A stretch of DNA of 34,357 nucleotides from Deltaproteobacteria bacterium (GTDB lineage Bacteria > Desulfobacterota > Desulfarculia > Adiutricales > Adiutricaceae). The stretch spans positions 1-34,357 of the forward strand of contig JAITII010000039.1 of assembly GCA_031279515.1 (NCBI GenBank), read 5' to 3'. Every line of letters starts with the position of its first letter. Position 1 is the stretch's first letter. Both the position numbers and the translations under genes were made by a program. The notes under the pieces were generated by a model. It made no database searches. It had not been told where the DNA came from and saw only the letters and a list, made by a program, of their open reading frames with translations. Below are positions 33,721-34,357 of this stretch, one piece after another.

Positions 33721-33853
33721 TTTAGTTTGATGTACTATAAAATTTTTAACCTTTGTCTGGATGATACTTGAAAGATGTAGTTTGTACAGTTATATACACA
33801 AAGCTTAATTTGTAAAAAATATTTTGTAGTGTTAAAAGAAGCAAAATTAATCG
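33721..33853. other. AT-rich gap
   Basis: Nothing recognisable is seen between the decayed gene and the stop codon of the minus-strand gene at the right edge. Confidence 0.5.
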
Positions 33854-34357
33854 TCAAATTTCTTCTTTCTTAAAAGTGACAAAAACATCGGCTTTTTTGG
33901 CTATCACAAGAGCTACTTTGTAAATTTGGGCACCTGGAAATCTATAGTCTTTGGTATATTGTTTCTCTTCTATTTGCTTCATGGTAAGAGTAGCTAGATT
34001 TTCCATCTCTAGTATTTCCTGTTCTGTTATGTTATTACCTATTGCAGTATATAACGCACAATATTTAATCTCAATAATGAAAACTGTACCATCAGGTGCT
34101 TCATACTTTGCGCCATACCTTCCATCTCCAATAAAGCCTTCGGTAAAGACTAGAGCGTCAGCCATAAACATTGCTGCCAAAAAGAGCGTATGATAATATG
34201 CTTCATTGGATGTAAGCTTGTCGTAATGATACATACTGAAAAAAAACCCACCAAATGATTCCTGAAAAGCTTTCTTGTCAAGGTTAGTCAAGGCTTTTAG
34301 CATATTTTTACTATGCTCTGAGGCGAGTGAGGGATCTATAACAGGTTCCAAGGACGA
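33854..34357 (-). CDS. C-terminal part of an AAA-ATPase / PD-(D/E)XK protein (DUF1703 type), runs off the window
   Basis: The reading frame is open to the right edge (codons continue upstream of the in-frame TTG at 34351), so only the last 167 or so residues are seen. They correspond to the nuclease half of the DUF1703 family: NEAYYHTLFLAAMF, then GDGRYGAKYEAPDG and TVFIIEIKY. The E-x-K pair is present (IEIK). The aspartate expected after GRx is glycine (GGC; one base from GAC), so activity is doubtful. A full-length relative would have about 400 more residues with the P-loop. The DNA is AT-rich compared with core genes here. It is a second, divergent member of the family besides the gene at 10563-12200. 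Confidence 0.75.
   Translation of the reverse strand, partial: SSLEPVIDPSLASEHSKNMLKALTNLDKKAFQESFGGFFFSMYHYDKLTSNEAYYHTLFLAAMFMADALVFTEGFIGDGRYGAKYEAPDGTVFIIEIKYCALYTAIGNNITEQEILEMENLATLTMKQIEEKQYTKDYRFPGAQIYKVALVIAKKADVFVTFKKEEI

Overview
The window looks like chromosomal DNA of a Gram-negative anaerobe of deltaproteobacterial (Desulfobacterota) type. This is an inference from lipoproteins and lytic transglycosylase-type envelope genes, two good sigma-54 promoters, a methyl-accepting chemotaxis protein, a V4R-domain protein next to a diguanylate cyclase, and two AAA-ATPase/PD-(D/E)XK (DUF1703-type) genes. No rRNA, tRNA, CRISPR array, intact IS element or phage gene was found. Coding density is low (roughly 73 percent by my count). 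The genes are fairly GC-balanced, while the spacers are long, AT-rich and full of hairpins, repeats and at least two stretches that read like decayed genes. That pattern suggests a genome undergoing erosion, possibly of a host-associated or gut organism.

Layout. 1-1499 is a gene-free spacer ending in a near-consensus sigma-70 promoter and a structured leader. 1500-3668 holds a V4R sensor protein and a GGDEF diguanylate cyclase. 3820-7827 holds a large multi-pass membrane protein convergent with a membrane-anchored Sel1-repeat protein of 14 full repeats. 8691-12200 holds a chemotaxis receptor and an AAA-ATPase/nuclease-family protein whose nuclease site looks dead. 13134-15488 is a secreted two-LysM protein. 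16151-19219 is a cytosolic hybrid histidine kinase with PAS-like regions and two receiver domains. 19326-20300 is a two-gene lipoprotein operon on the minus strand. 20301-20949 is a repeat-rich spacer with a possible 46-residue gene. 20950-23699 holds a DUF2156 protein, a LysM lipoprotein and proB. 23733-25142 is an AT-rich membrane/alpha-repeat/zinc-ribbon protein. 25654-27318 is a beta-CASP ribonuclease-type protein. 28299-28919 is a short DnaJ-like protein behind a sigma-54 promoter. 29387-30337 is a lytic transglycosylase lipoprotein. 30538-30768 is a small Cys-rich protein behind a consensus sigma-54 promoter and a structured leader. 31009-32774 holds a HAD phosphatase overlapping a PrmA-like methyltransferase. 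32775-33853 is a spacer with a decayed gene. 33854 to the right edge is the C-terminal part of a second DUF1703-type gene.

How the genes work together. Much of the recognisable content is signal reception and envelope upkeep: V4R plus c-di-GMP synthesis, a chemoreceptor, a hybrid kinase, LysM proteins, lipoproteins and a transglycosylase. The most noteworthy signals are regulatory: two sigma-54 promoters (one preceded by a family of repeated elements, one followed by a leader with competing hairpins) and the multi-branched leader of the V4R gene. I do not see a clear multi-gene defence or other new system; the candidates below are offered with that caveat.
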